A stretch of 56,507 nucleotides of DNA from contig NZ_JACMYO010000033.1 in the NCBI RefSeq assembly GCF_020889685.1, positions 1-56,507 of the forward strand, read 5' to 3'. The notes beneath the pieces are model-generated. The model was given only the letters and a program-made list of their open reading frames with translations, made no database searches and was not told the DNA's origin. This document shows, piece after piece, positions 46,273 through 55,351 of the stretch (positions within the stretch are counted from its first letter, which is position 1; each line of letters starts with the position of its first letter). The stretch is from Bradyrhizobium oropedii. Lineage in GTDB: Bacteria > Pseudomonadota > Alphaproteobacteria > Rhizobiales > Xanthobacteraceae. The translations under genes and the position numbers were made by a program.

Positions 46273-46779
46273 ATGTTTGGCGTCACTCCGATCTTCGCCG
46301 GCCCTGTCGAATGCCTCTCCAGGGCTTGCTCATCGACGCAGGCCGAGTTTCAGCAGAAACTTGCACAGGTAACCTTGCATCAAGGTGTCGCCTCTTCCGT
46401 GACCGATGGCGCGTTGGCTCCACAAGCCGTGGAACTTCAGCGTGCCGTTGCGTCGGCAAATGCAGTCGGCGATCGCATCCTTCAGAATCTATCTGCCTTG
46501 CACCAGGGCAAACCATTTCCCTCGGGTGAAATCCCTTCGATGATCGGTGGCGAACCTATTCCTGCGAAAAGTCTCCAGCTTGGGCCGGCCGCGCAGCCCG
46601 TCATGCGTTCGCACGAAATGCATGTTCATTCCGTCGGAATGCCGGAAGGCGTGGATAACTTCGAGGTGATGCTGGCGAATTTGCGGGATGTTTACAATAG
46701 CGTCATTGAGGTTTCGCTCATCTCCAAGAGTGCCGGCACAGTGAGTTCATCCTTGAACAAGCTGCTATCGGCGGGCTGA
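46273..46779 (+). CDS. nopB: NopB (NolB) T3SS protein, SctI-like
   Basis: 168 residues. The C-terminal part is helical (VDNFEVMLANLRDVYNSVIE, then VSLISKSAGTVSSSLNKLLS), the pattern of SctI inner-rod/NopB proteins. The N-terminal two thirds is variable. It is secreted in rhizobia and thought to line the needle base. It begins the long rightward operon behind a tts box. Confidence 0.85.
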   Translation: MFGVTPIFAGPVECLSRACSSTQAEFQQKLAQVTLHQGVASSVTDGALAPQAVELQRAVASANAVGDRILQNLSALHQGKPFPSGEIPSMIGGEPIPAKSLQLGPAAQPVMRSHEMHVHSVGMPEGVDNFEVMLANLRDVYNSVIEVSLISKSAGTVSSSLNKLLSAG

Positions 46780-46788
46780 GCGACCTCG

Positions 46789-47652
46789 ATGGACGTTTCG
46801 ATGCAAAGAGAGGTTGGTCGCAACGTGCTGGCGGGAAGGTGGTTTCATGTTTTCCTCGTGCTGCCGCTGTTGCTGGCCGGTTGCAAGGCCGATCTCTACA
46901 CTAAAGTCCAGGAGCGTGAAGCCAACGAGATGCTGACGCTTCTCCTTGGCAAAGGCGTCGATGCTGTCCGTGTTGTCGCTAAGGATGGGACGAGCACGAT
47001 TCAAGTCGAAGAAAAGCAGCTCGCCTTTTCGATCGAGATGCTGAACGATCGGGGGTTGCCTCGGCAGCCTTACAAGAACCTCGGTGAAGTGTTCAAGGGG
47101 GCGGGCTTGGTTGCCTCTCCGGTTGAGGAGCGTGCCCGGTACGTCTACGCCCTAAGTGAAGAATTGTCGCGCACGATCAACGATATCGATGGGGTGCTCT
47201 CCGCCCGTGTCCATATTGTTCTGCCGAAGAATGATCTTCTGCGACAGGATTCGACACCGTCCTCGGCGTCAGTCTTCATTCGTCACGGCTCCGATGCGAA
47301 GCTCTCGGCCTTGCTGCCGCAAATCAAGATGCTCGTGGCCAATAGCATCGAAGGGCTCTCCTACGACAAGGTCGCAGTTGTGTTCGTGCCAGTTGAGCGG
47401 GCTCAGCATGAGCTGTCGCCTTCGGCTGCCGCTACTTCGGCCCAGCCGGCCAAGTTCTTGTCAGCGCCTTTCTTGCTTGCCATCGGCGTCGGAGGCGTGG
47501 GCGCGGCGTTCGGCATTGTGGCTTACGTGCTGCTGAGCACACGAGGGCGCCAGCTCGGTCAATCATTGCGCAAACTGACAAATCTCGGTGGAGCTTCGAG
47601 TATGCCGGTGGTCCAAGCCGTCGGCAAAAAGCTAACCTCCGATGCGAGATAG
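46789..47652 (+). CDS. rhcJ: T3SS MS-ring lipoprotein SctJ (RhcJ, NolT)
   Basis: 287 residues. A lipoprotein signal ends LLLAGCKADLYTKV. The SctJ core (QEREANEMLTLLLGKGVDAV, then two ring-building domains with DGVLSARVHIVLP) is followed by a C-terminal membrane helix (VGGVGAAFGIVAYVLLS). It forms the inner MS-ring with SctD. The start could also be the ATG at 46801. Confidence 0.93.
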   Translation: MDVSMQREVGRNVLAGRWFHVFLVLPLLLAGCKADLYTKVQEREANEMLTLLLGKGVDAVRVVAKDGTSTIQVEEKQLAFSIEMLNDRGLPRQPYKNLGEVFKGAGLVASPVEERARYVYALSEELSRTINDIDGVLSARVHIVLPKNDLLRQDSTPSSASVFIRHGSDAKLSALLPQIKMLVANSIEGLSYDKVAVVFVPVERAQHELSPSAAATSAQPAKFLSAPFLLAIGVGGVGAAFGIVAYVLLSTRGRQLGQSLRKLTNLGGASSMPVVQAVGKKLTSDAR

Positions 47653-47663
47653 GTAAAAATGCA

Positions 47664-48293
47664 GTGTCGGTATCGACGTCCGCCGAACCAAATCATTCAC
47701 TCGGCTCGCATTCCGATCGCCTGCGCGAGCTTGCTGCCTTGATCCATCCGAGCCGTTTTGCCGCTCATCTTGATGCGCTGCTGTCAGCCGCAACAGTGCT
47801 AAAGTTGCAAAATTCTTACAGGCTGCAGAAAAGATTGGCCGAATTGCTGCTAGGCAGCGAACTTGCCGCGAAAGGAAGTAGCTGGGGGAGGGACGTTCTA
47901 GTCGGGCACGATCCGCGTCGGGTGGCCTTGCTCACTGGCAGCGTCTGGCATGCACGTTCAGTCCTGAAGCTGGTATCAAAGCACGATCTCACGATTCTGG
48001 TCGGACACATCGGGGCTGAAGCACATGCCTTCGGCATCCGACACTTATGCAGCGCCGTCGCGACCACACCGATTGTCGATCCTGAGCAACTTTCGCGGCA
48101 GATTGAACATGATGGATATGCCTGTCTTGGCGCTTGGCTCGAAGGTGCGTCAGAGCTCGACCGTGCGCGCGTGATTCTCCGCTTGCCTGTCGGGTCCGCC
48201 GCGGAGACCCCTGCCAGCGAACACCGCAACGCCGCAAGCCAATTGCTGTCTTTGGTGATGGAGCACCTGGCGACGGAGACACCAGCGGCATGA
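47664..48293 (+). CDS. nolU: NolU, T3SS operon protein (SctK-like)
   Basis: 209 residues. Contains LRELAALIHPSRFAAHLDAL and RLQKRLAELLLGSELA, matching the rhizobial NolU pattern. SctK proteins bind the sorting platform; the rhizobial assignment rests on gene order between rhcJ and nolV. The start is a GTG at 47664. It overlaps nolV by 4 bp (ATGA). Confidence 0.82.
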   Translation: MSVSTSAEPNHSLGSHSDRLRELAALIHPSRFAAHLDALLSAATVLKLQNSYRLQKRLAELLLGSELAAKGSSWGRDVLVGHDPRRVALLTGSVWHARSVLKLVSKHDLTILVGHIGAEAHAFGIRHLCSAVATTPIVDPEQLSRQIEHDGYACLGAWLEGASELDRARVILRLPVGSAAETPASEHRNAASQLLSLVMEHLATETPAA

Positions 48294-48913
48294 TTGTCAC
48301 TGACCCAGCGTTGCCAGAGGCGTCCCAGATACGTCCTCTTGGTCCACTCATACCGGCCGCGGAACTCGGCATATGGTATGATGCAATACAGACGCGCGCA
48401 CTGGCAGAGCGGTATCTACAGCAGGCTCGCAGCTGGGCGAGCAAAGCCTATCAGCGCGAGCGTATGCGTGGCCACGCCGAGGGCATGAAGGCAGGCTCGG
48501 ACGAAATGGCGCGGATCGTCGCCCGCGCTGCTTCGGAGTTGGCGCGGCGAAAGGCCGTTCTGGAACAGGAGTTGCCACAGCTCGTCATTGAGATCTTGAG
48601 CGATTTGCTAGGCTCCTTCGATCCGGGCGAGATGCTGATCAGGAGCGTTCGCCATGCCATCGAACAAAACTGTGGCGGTGCCGAAGTATGTCTTCATGTG
48701 GCTCCATTGAATGCCGATGCACTGACCCGTGAGTTCGCAGCGTTTGATGGAACGGATGGGCGGCCCAAAATCAGAATTGATCCGGATCCAGCGCTGACGC
48801 CGGACCAGTGCGTTTTGTGGACCGAGTTTGGCAATGTCGATGTGGGGCTTGCCGCGCAGCTCCGCACCTTGCGTTTCGAACTTGGCTCGTCTTTTCGGAT
48901 GGGCGAACCGTGA
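48290..48913 (+). CDS. nolV: T3SS stator protein SctL (NolV, RhcL)
   Basis: About 207 residues from ATG 48290. The centre is helical, with ASELARRKAVLEQELPQLVI, followed by a C-terminal domain (IEQNCGGAEVCLHVAPLNAD, then QLRTLRFELG) like SctL/FliH. It acts as the ATPase regulator linking RhcN to the sorting platform. Start and stop overlap the neighbours (ATGA, GTGA). Confidence 0.88.
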   Translation: MIVTDPALPEASQIRPLGPLIPAAELGIWYDAIQTRALAERYLQQARSWASKAYQRERMRGHAEGMKAGSDEMARIVARAASELARRKAVLEQELPQLVIEILSDLLGSFDPGEMLIRSVRHAIEQNCGGAEVCLHVAPLNADALTREFAAFDGTDGRPKIRIDPDPALTPDQCVLWTEFGNVDVGLAAQLRTLRFELGSSFRMGEP

Positions 48914-50265
48914 CCGTGTCACGATCAAGCGACCACGGTGCAGCTGGAGAAAAATCCGTCCACGCTGCGTTATCGTCTCTGCGATCTGCGGCAATGCAGA
49001 TCGATACGCGTGCCGTGCGCGGACGAGTCAAACGGGCAATCGGCACGTTGCTTCACGCCGTGCTACCAGGAGCTCGTGTTGGAGAGATTTGCGTGTTGCA
49101 GGATCATGGCACGGGATGGTCGCTTGAGGCCGAGGTGATCGGGCTGCTGCCGGACGGCGTGTTACTCACGCCAATCGGCGACATGGTGGGCTTATCTAGC
49201 CGTGCTGAGGTGGTTCCGACCGGGCGAATGCAGGAAGTATCGGTCGGTCGCGATTTGCTCGGCCGCGTGATCGATAGCTTTGGCCGTCCACTCGACGGCA
49301 AGGGCCCGATAAAGGCGGCGCACACTCGCCCGCTGCGTGGCGCGGCGCCCAATCCAATGACGCGGCGCGGTATCGAGCAGCCGTTTCCGCTCGGCATCCG
49401 CGTGCTGGATGGACTTCTGACGTGTGGTGAAGGCCAGCGAATCGGAATCTATGGAGACGCCGGTTGCGGCAAGTCGACGCTGATGTCGCAAATTGTAAAG
49501 GGAGCTGCCGCCGACGTGACGGTGGTCGCGCTAATAGGCGAGCGTGGACGTGAGGTACGTGAATTCATCGAGCGTCACATTGGCGTGGCGCTCGGTCGCA
49601 CGATCGTTGTCGTTGAGACATCCGACCGTTCGCCGATGGAGCGGGCGCAATGCGCCCATACGGCGACGGCACTCGCCGAGTATTTTCGTGATCAAGGACT
49701 GCGCGTCGTTTTGATGATGGATTCATTGACGCGCTTTAGCCGCGCGATGCGCGAAATCGGCCTTGCCGCGGGCGAACCTCCCACACGACGAGGCTTTCCT
49801 CCCTCGGTATTTGCGCTACTGCCCGGTCTGTTGGAACGCGCCGGTATGGGCGAGCGCGGCTCGATCACGGCTTTCTATACCGTTCTTGTCGAAGGTGACG
49901 GTACAGGCGATCCAATAGCCGAAGAGACGCGCGGTATTCTCGATGGTCATATCATTCTGTCGCGCTCGCTTGCGGCGCGAGAGCATTTTCCCGCCATCGA
50001 CGTGTTGTTGAGCCGGAGTCGAGTCATGGATGCGGTCGTCTCGGTGTCACATCGCCAGGCGGCATCCCTCTTCCGCGATCTGCTCTCGCGCTACAATGAG
50101 GCGGAGTTCCTGATCAAGGTAGGTGAGTACAAGCCGGGTAGCGATCCGCTAACGGACCGGGCGATCGGCTCAATCGAGGAGCTGCGGGCATTCCTGCGCC
50201 AAGGGCAGCATGAGCCGTCCAGTTTTGAGGAGGCCGTCACGTGGATGTCGCGTCTGACCGCCTGA
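48910..50265 (+). CDS. rhcN: T3SS ATPase SctN (RhcN)
   Basis: About 451 residues. Walker A is GDAGCGKST, followed by FIERHIGVALGRTIVVVETS (Walker B region VVLMMDSLTRFSRAMREIG) and the family motif PPSVFALLPGLLERAG. It is the hexameric ATPase at the cytoplasmic base that unfolds substrates. The GTG at 48910 overlaps the nolV stop. Confidence 0.96.
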   Translation: MTVSRSSDHGAAGEKSVHAALSSLRSAAMQIDTRAVRGRVKRAIGTLLHAVLPGARVGEICVLQDHGTGWSLEAEVIGLLPDGVLLTPIGDMVGLSSRAEVVPTGRMQEVSVGRDLLGRVIDSFGRPLDGKGPIKAAHTRPLRGAAPNPMTRRGIEQPFPLGIRVLDGLLTCGEGQRIGIYGDAGCGKSTLMSQIVKGAAADVTVVALIGERGREVREFIERHIGVALGRTIVVVETSDRSPMERAQCAHTATALAEYFRDQGLRVVLMMDSLTRFSRAMREIGLAAGEPPTRRGFPPSVFALLPGLLERAGMGERGSITAFYTVLVEGDGTGDPIAEETRGILDGHIILSRSLAAREHFPAIDVLLSRSRVMDAVVSVSHRQAASLFRDLLSRYNEAEFLIKVGEYKPGSDPLTDRAIGSIEELRAFLRQGQHEPSSFEEAVTWMSRLTA

Positions 50266-50777
50266 ATCTCGTTCAAGCCTCCAAATTGCGGCTCGTGAAG
50301 GACATGAGGGAGCGAAGTGCGCTTCGGGAGTTGTCCAACAGGGAAGGCAAGCGCCGCATCGCCGATGAACGGGTAAAGCGAGCTTCCGACACGCTTGCAA
50401 GCGCCGAGAAACATCGCGCAAGCGTCGAAGCCGAACTTTATCTGCAGCTGGCATCCATCGATACGATGTCTGTCGCAGAACTCGATCGTCGCCGCCACAT
50501 CGTCATTGAACGGCTCGCAGCCGGCATCGCATCGGCACGTCAGGCGCTTGAGGAGGCGTGCGTCGCTCGAGAGCAGGCCGAGGCGGAAGTGGTGGACGCG
50601 CGGGCTCTGTGGACCAGGCGTTTGGCGGCGCGCCGTAAATGGGAACAGATCGAATCTGATGTTCACAGTACAACCAATACTCGTTTGGAGTCAGCGGCCG
50701 AAATCGAGGCCGACGATGAGGTTTTGCTTCGCTATCAGTGCGGCTCGCCTGGGCGAGCGGTAGGCGATTCGATCTAA
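50241..50777 (+). CDS. rhcO: T3SS central stalk protein SctO (y4yJ/FliJ-like)
   Basis: 178 residues of nearly continuous coiled coil (LRELSNREGKRRIADERVKR, then ALEEACVAREQAEAEVVDAR), the SctO/FliJ form that inserts in the ATPase ring. The start is a GTG overlapping rhcN by 25 bp. The stop overlaps the rhcQ start (TAATG). Confidence 0.85.
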   Translation: MDVASDRLNLVQASKLRLVKDMRERSALRELSNREGKRRIADERVKRASDTLASAEKHRASVEAELYLQLASIDTMSVAELDRRRHIVIERLAAGIASARQALEEACVAREQAEAEVVDARALWTRRLAARRKWEQIESDVHSTTNTRLESAAEIEADDEVLLRYQCGSPGRAVGDSI

Positions 50778-51895
50778 TGGCTGATTCACTGATCTCGGCG
50801 CCAGCTTGCGGTTCTGTAGAAATGGGGTCGGCAAATGCTCGGGGCGAACTCTTACCATTCGAGCCACCGCTAACGCTGACCCACGAGGTAGTCTCGTGGG
50901 TCAATGAGGTCGCCGCTCCGCGCGTAGTTCTACGGAGCCGCCTTGGCGACAAGCCCCTGTTCGTGCGCATGAGCCGGCTTGTCTGGCATGCAGAGCCATC
51001 TGCCGTCTCGATGCTTGACTGCGTAGTTCGCGTCGGGGACGAAACGGCGATCTTGTCTTTGCCTCGTCGGCTTGCCGAGGCACTGATTTCGACGGTGCAG
51101 CAGGGCCTTACTCTACCTTCCGACCCAACCAGTTCGCTCCTTCTCGAGCTCGCGCTTGAAACGTGGCTCACGCGACTAGAGGACTTGTTCGCGCGAGATT
51201 TACAACTTGTCCGCATCGACGAAGCACGGACAGAAGGGCCTTATCTAGAATTCGACACTGCCTACGGACCGCTCACTGACAAGGCGCGCCTGTTCCTGTT
51301 CTCGTCTCTCGATCGCCGGGTTCCCCCTGCATTCCGGGTGTTAGCCCAGCTGCTTGGCCAACTGCCGCCGGAAATGCCCAGGCTTTCTCCGGAGTTTCCT
51401 GTCACGGTCGCGATAGCGATCGGCTCGCTTCGCGTGAGCATCGCACTCCTTCGTCAAGCACAGAGCGGCGACGCGCTACTGCCGGACATCACTCCCTTCG
51501 CTCAGCACATAGTCATCCTCAATGCGGACAAGCTATGGGCTCCGGCTCAGGTGGCCGGTGCCAGACTGGTCCTGCAGGGGCCGTTCCGCCTGCAACCCCA
51601 TCCTCTAGAGTGTGCCCATATGACGCCACGACCTCAAGCACAGCAGCTGGTTCCGTCATCGGAAGCCGACATCGACAACATTGAGATCACGCTTGTGTTC
51701 GAATGCGGTCGCTGGCCTATACCGTTAGGTACGTTGCGAAACGTCAACGAAGGATATGTGTTCGACCTCGGGCGACCGCTTGATGGTCCGGTCGACATTC
51801 TCGCGAACGGTCGATTGATCGGCCGCGGCGACATCGTGCGTGTCGGTGAGAAACTGGCCGTCAGGTTACGCGACAGGTTGGCGGTCAATGAGTGA
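50777..51895 (+). CDS. rhcQ: T3SS sorting-platform (C-ring) protein SctQ (RhcQ)
   Basis: About 372 residues. The C-terminal SpoA/FliN-like domain includes DIDNIEITLVFECGRWPIPL, then GRPLDGPVDILANGRLIGRG and the ending VRVGEKLAVRLRDRL. The N-terminal part is the larger variable domain of SctQ. It docks the ATPase complex under the export gate. A separate internal SctQ-C start was not searched for. Confidence 0.92.
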   Translation: MADSLISAPACGSVEMGSANARGELLPFEPPLTLTHEVVSWVNEVAAPRVVLRSRLGDKPLFVRMSRLVWHAEPSAVSMLDCVVRVGDETAILSLPRRLAEALISTVQQGLTLPSDPTSSLLLELALETWLTRLEDLFARDLQLVRIDEARTEGPYLEFDTAYGPLTDKARLFLFSSLDRRVPPAFRVLAQLLGQLPPEMPRLSPEFPVTVAIAIGSLRVSIALLRQAQSGDALLPDITPFAQHIVILNADKLWAPAQVAGARLVLQGPFRLQPHPLECAHMTPRPQAQQLVPSSEADIDNIEITLVFECGRWPIPLGTLRNVNEGYVFDLGRPLDGPVDILANGRLIGRGDIVRVGEKLAVRLRDRLAVNE

Positions 51896-52553
51896 CATTC
51901 AACCAAGCATCGTTGCGCTTCTCGCGGTGACGGTCGGCCTTGGCCTGCTCGCGTTCGCGGTGGTCACAACGACCGCCTTCATAAAGGTTTCCGTTGTTCT
52001 CTTCCTGGTCCGTAACGCGCTCGGGACACAGTCGATACCCCCGAACATCGTTCTGTATGGCGCTGCATTGATCCTTACCGTCTTCATTGGCGCTCCAGTA
52101 TTTGAGCAGACCTACAATCGTCTGACCGAACCGCAACTTCGATATCAAACGTTCGATGACTGGGTGACCGCTGCCAAGGAAGGGAGCGAGCCGCTGCGCG
52201 CCCATCTCAAGAAGTTCACCAATGAGGAGCAGCGTTCGTTCTTCCTCTCGTCGACAGAACATGTCTGGTCGGAGGAAATGCGCAGCAACACAACGGCCGA
52301 TGACTTTGTGATTCTGATACCGTCCTTTCTGATATCGGAACTCAAGCGCGCCTTTGAAATCGGCTTCCTTCTCTATCTTCCATTCATCACGATCGACCTG
52401 ATCGTAACTACGATCTTGATGGCAATGGGAATGTCGATGGTTTCACCAACGCTGATTTCCGTCCCTTTCAAGCTCTTTCTGTTCGTTACGATCGACGGCT
52501 GGTCGCGGCTCATGCACGGATTAGTCTTAAGTTACGCAACGCGGGGAGGTTAA
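51888..52553 (+). CDS. rhcR: T3SS export apparatus protein SctR (RhcR)
   Basis: About 221 residues with four membrane segments. Family signatures: AFIKVSVVLFLVRNALGTQS, VILIPSFLISELKRAFEIGF and TILMAMGMSMVSPTLISVPF. It forms the export-gate core with SctS and SctT. Start overlaps the end of rhcQ by 8 bp. Confidence 0.96.
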   Translation: MSDIQPSIVALLAVTVGLGLLAFAVVTTTAFIKVSVVLFLVRNALGTQSIPPNIVLYGAALILTVFIGAPVFEQTYNRLTEPQLRYQTFDDWVTAAKEGSEPLRAHLKKFTNEEQRSFFLSSTEHVWSEEMRSNTTADDFVILIPSFLISELKRAFEIGFLLYLPFITIDLIVTTILMAMGMSMVSPTLISVPFKLFLFVTIDGWSRLMHGLVLSYATRGG

Positions 52554-52554
52554 G

Positions 52555-52830
52555 ATGGATGATGCCGGTATTCTCACTCACCTGAGCCGATCGCTCGTCC
52601 TGTTCATGATTTGGGTTCTGCCGCCGCTCATTGCAGCTCTCGTCGTCGGATTGGGTATCGGCATCATCCAGGCGGCAACGCAGCTGCAGGATCAAAGCTT
52701 GCCGCTTACCGTGAAACTCCTTGTTGTTGTCGCCGTGCTTGTTCTGTTTTCTCCGGTGCTGAGCGCGCCACTTATCGAACAAGCCCAGCAGATCTTCGCG
52801 GAGTTCCCAACTCTCACGAGGTATTGGTAA
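52555..52830 (+). CDS. rhcS: T3SS export apparatus protein SctS (RhcS)
   Basis: 91 residues, two membrane helices (LFMIWVLPPLIAALVVGLGI, then LLVVVAVLVLFSPVLSAPLI) around the charged QAATQLQDQSLP, the SctS signature. It begins one base after the rhcR stop. Normally followed directly by rhcT, but here a 512-bp gap intervenes. Confidence 0.95.
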   Translation: MDDAGILTHLSRSLVLFMIWVLPPLIAALVVGLGIGIIQAATQLQDQSLPLTVKLLVVVAVLVLFSPVLSAPLIEQAQQIFAEFPTLTRYW

Positions 52831-53342
52831 GTGGAACGCAAGGGTGAGCGTCCGGCACAGGGTCGCCATCGCCATCGCTCGTGTGAATCACGAGGAGATA
52901 GTCCGTCAGCTTATCGAAAGCGAGCCTCAGTAGCATGAGAGGAAGACTGCTATTTTGATCGCAAGCGGCCTTGTCGATTTCGCCTTCGAAAGAGTGCTGC
53001 TCGAGACCGGAAAGCGAGGCGTCAAGATCGATGAAGGCTAGGACGGTTGGCAGACACTCGAACGATGCGTTCGGCGTGAGAGGTCAATAGAGCTTGGTTT
53101 GTCGGCCCTGCAGGGCCTGAGGTCGGCTGGTGCTATCCTTGAAACTGGCCATGTCTCGTCGCGGGGGAAGCGATGGGAGGCAGTTGGGCCGAAGTGATGT
53201 GCCTTTCACATCATGGGCGCGTCATCCTGTAGAGTCTGGAGCGAACCGGCTGAATATCTGCGACCTTCTTGAATTCTAACATCATGGCGCGGCGAGCGTG
53301 GCTGGTTCGATTGGCCGAAGCGAACGATCAACAAACCTTCAA
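52831..53342. other. gene-less gap with tts box between rhcS and rhcT
   Basis: 512 bp in what is usually a continuous rhcSTU run. It holds a tts box (52905 onward) but no credible ORF: an ATG just after the box stops after 7 codons. The rest contains no family motif. It could be a promoter fragment plus the remains of a gene, or an insertion that now drives rhcT-rhcU. Confidence 0.6.
52905..52935 (+). promoter_or_regulatory. tts box upstream of rhcT-rhcU
   Basis: GTCAGCTTATCGAAAGCGAG, then CCTCAGTAGCA. A very good match to the TtsI-binding consensus. The next intact gene, rhcT, starts about 410 bp downstream, farther than for the other three boxes. Confidence 0.82.
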
Positions 53343-54158
53343 ATGCATAGTTTGTCCTTCACCGAGACGCAAATTCTGATCCAGACTGCTACCGAGTTCA
53401 TTGTTGCAGCCGGCCTTGGTGCAGCCCGGGCCCTCGGCATTATGTTGGTGCATCCCGTGTTCACGCGGCCGCACATTAGCGGGATGATCCGCGGAAGCTT
53501 GACGATCGCGCTTGGGCTGCCATGCTTGGCTCATATCAGGGACAGCCTGCAGATGCTAAATCCGGACACTCGTATGGTCGCAGTCGCGCTCCTCGGTCTC
53601 AAGGAGATATTCATCGGCCTACTGTTCGGCATCCTGCTCAGTATACCACTATGGAGCATTCAGGCAGTTGGTGACATCATCGACACCCAGCGCGGTATTT
53701 CGAGCCAGGTGGACGATCCTGCGACACGCAGCCAAGCCTCGGCGACGGGGCTTTTTCTCGGGACTGCTGCAGTTACGATTTTCGTTCTATCTGGAGGTCT
53801 GCAGACGATGGTCAGGTGCCTCTATGGCAGCTATCTGATCTGGCCCGTGGATCGGCTACTACCACCCCTCACCCAGCAAGGGGCAATGGAATTCGTAGCG
53901 CTTCTCGATCATATCATGCATACGACCCTGCTGGTCTCGGGGCCCGTGCTGGCTCTGCTGCTCCTGATCGAGGTATCGCTCATGTTGCTCGGGCGCTTTG
54001 CGCCGCAAATCAAGCTGAACGATCTTTCCCCGACCATCAAGAACGCGGCGTTTGGCATCATCATGGTCAGCTACACCGTCTACCTCATCGAATACATGAG
54101 AGCGGAGATCACCCAGTTCAACGGTGTACTGGAGTGGCTCGAGAAGTTCTTGAAATGA
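53343..54158 (+). CDS. rhcT: T3SS export apparatus protein SctT (RhcT)
   Basis: 271 residues with about six membrane helices. Signatures: [40 protein letters not shown] and [20 protein letters not shown]. It caps the export gate. ATG at 53343 lacks a strong ribosome-binding site; the frame is open further upstream (to 53298) without homology. Overlaps rhcU (ATGA). Confidence 0.94.
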   Translation: MHSLSFTETQILIQTATEFIVAAGLGAARALGIMLVHPVFTRPHISGMIRGSLTIALGLPCLAHIRDSLQMLNPDTRMVAVALLGLKEIFIGLLFGILLSIPLWSIQAVGDIIDTQRGISSQVDDPATRSQASATGLFLGTAAVTIFVLSGGLQTMVRCLYGSYLIWPVDRLLPPLTQQGAMEFVALLDHIMHTTLLVSGPVLALLLLIEVSLMLLGRFAPQIKLNDLSPTIKNAAFGIIMVSYTVYLIEYMRAEITQFNGVLEWLEKFLK

Positions 54159-55192
54159 ACGATTCGAGCGAGGAGAAGAAGCTTCCACCAACTGCCAAGA
54201 AGCTACGGGACGCCCGTAAGAAAGGGCAGCTCGCGCGCAGCGGCGACTTCGTGAGCGCGCTCAGCATTTGCGCCGGTTTCGGCTGTCTATGCCTCAGAGC
54301 AGGCTCGATCAAAGATGGGTGGCATGAAGCGGTGCGGCTCATCGACAAGCTACAGGAACAGCCCTTCAACGGCGCGGTCGCGCAGGCGCTGATCGGATTG
54401 GTCGAACTCACCATGACCGCCGTCGTCCCAATTATTGGGGCGGCCGCGGCCGCAGCCATTCTGGCCAGTTTCGTGGCCACTGGCGGGCCGACGTTTTCTG
54501 TCGAGCCGCTCAAGCCAACCCTTGAGAAATTGGATCCCATCAAAGGGTTGAAGCGGCTTTTCTCTCAGCGATCGCTTGTAGAGCTTGGTAAGTCGCTCAT
54601 CAAGGTGCTCAGCCTCGGCGCAATCCTTCTTCTTACTGTGATCGCAAGCTGGAAGGCGCTGGTATACTTGCCTGTCTGCGGAATGGGATGTTTCGGCTTC
54701 GTCTTTCAAGAGCTCAAAGTCCTGATCGAGATTGCGGCCGGGGCTTTTCTGATCGGCGGCTTGGCTGATCTGCTCATTCAGCGCTGGCTATTTTTGCGCG
54801 ACATGCGCATGACAGAGAGCGAAGCGAAGCGCGAATCCAAGGAACAGGAGGGCAATCCGCAGATCAAGGGCGAACACCGCCGGATCCGTCGCGAGGCGGC
54901 AAGCGAATCCCCGATCGGCATTCGTCGAGCCACATTGATACTGACGGGGCCCGCGACGGTGATCGGGCTGCGCTACGTTCGCGGCGAGACCGGAGTGCCA
55001 GTGTTGGTATGCCGCGCTGAGGGCGAACTTGCTTCGCGGCTGCTTGAAGAGGCGCGGGCCCTGCATCTGAGTATTGTCCAGGACCATGTTTTAGCGCGTG
55101 AGCTGATCCAAAAGGCGACGATGGGGAGGGCCGTTCCGATTGCGTGTTTTGAGCGGGTCGCAAAGGCAGTCTTTGCTGCCGGCCTGGTCTAA
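54155..55192 (+). CDS. rhcU: T3SS switch protein SctU (RhcU), with atypical cleavage motif
   Basis: About 345 residues. The N-terminal [20 protein letters not shown] is the family opening; four membrane helices follow (about 30-230); then the cytoplasmic domain [20 protein letters not shown]. At the position of the universal NPTH autocleavage motif the sequence reads [14 protein letters not shown], i.e. GPAT. The C-terminal [20 protein letters not shown] continues normally. The cyclising Asn is absent. The protein acts as the substrate-specificity switch; how it switches without cleavage is unclear. Confidence 0.93.
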   Translation: MNDSSEEKKLPPTAKKLRDARKKGQLARSGDFVSALSICAGFGCLCLRAGSIKDGWHEAVRLIDKLQEQPFNGAVAQALIGLVELTMTAVVPIIGAAAAAAILASFVATGGPTFSVEPLKPTLEKLDPIKGLKRLFSQRSLVELGKSLIKVLSLGAILLLTVIASWKALVYLPVCGMGCFGFVFQELKVLIEIAAGAFLIGGLADLLIQRWLFLRDMRMTESEAKRESKEQEGNPQIKGEHRRIRREAASESPIGIRRATLILTGPATVIGLRYVRGETGVPVLVCRAEGELASRLLEEARALHLSIVQDHVLARELIQKATMGRAVPIACFERVAKAVFAAGLV

Positions 55193-55351
55193 CTTCGCGC
55201 AAGGCTGATGCGGAGGATCCTGGTCAAATACAGAATTTGATCGACAAGCGGCGCAGTAATCACAGAAGTGGCTGGTCCTTATCGCGAACCTAGTGACCAG
55301 AATATCAGCCAACACTGCATGTCTTGCTGCGAGTATGGGCTCGTGAGCCGC
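55193..55351. other. convergent intergenic region between rhcU and the CpaD-like gene
   Basis: 159 bp. No structured terminator or repeat of note seen. Confidence 0.4.
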
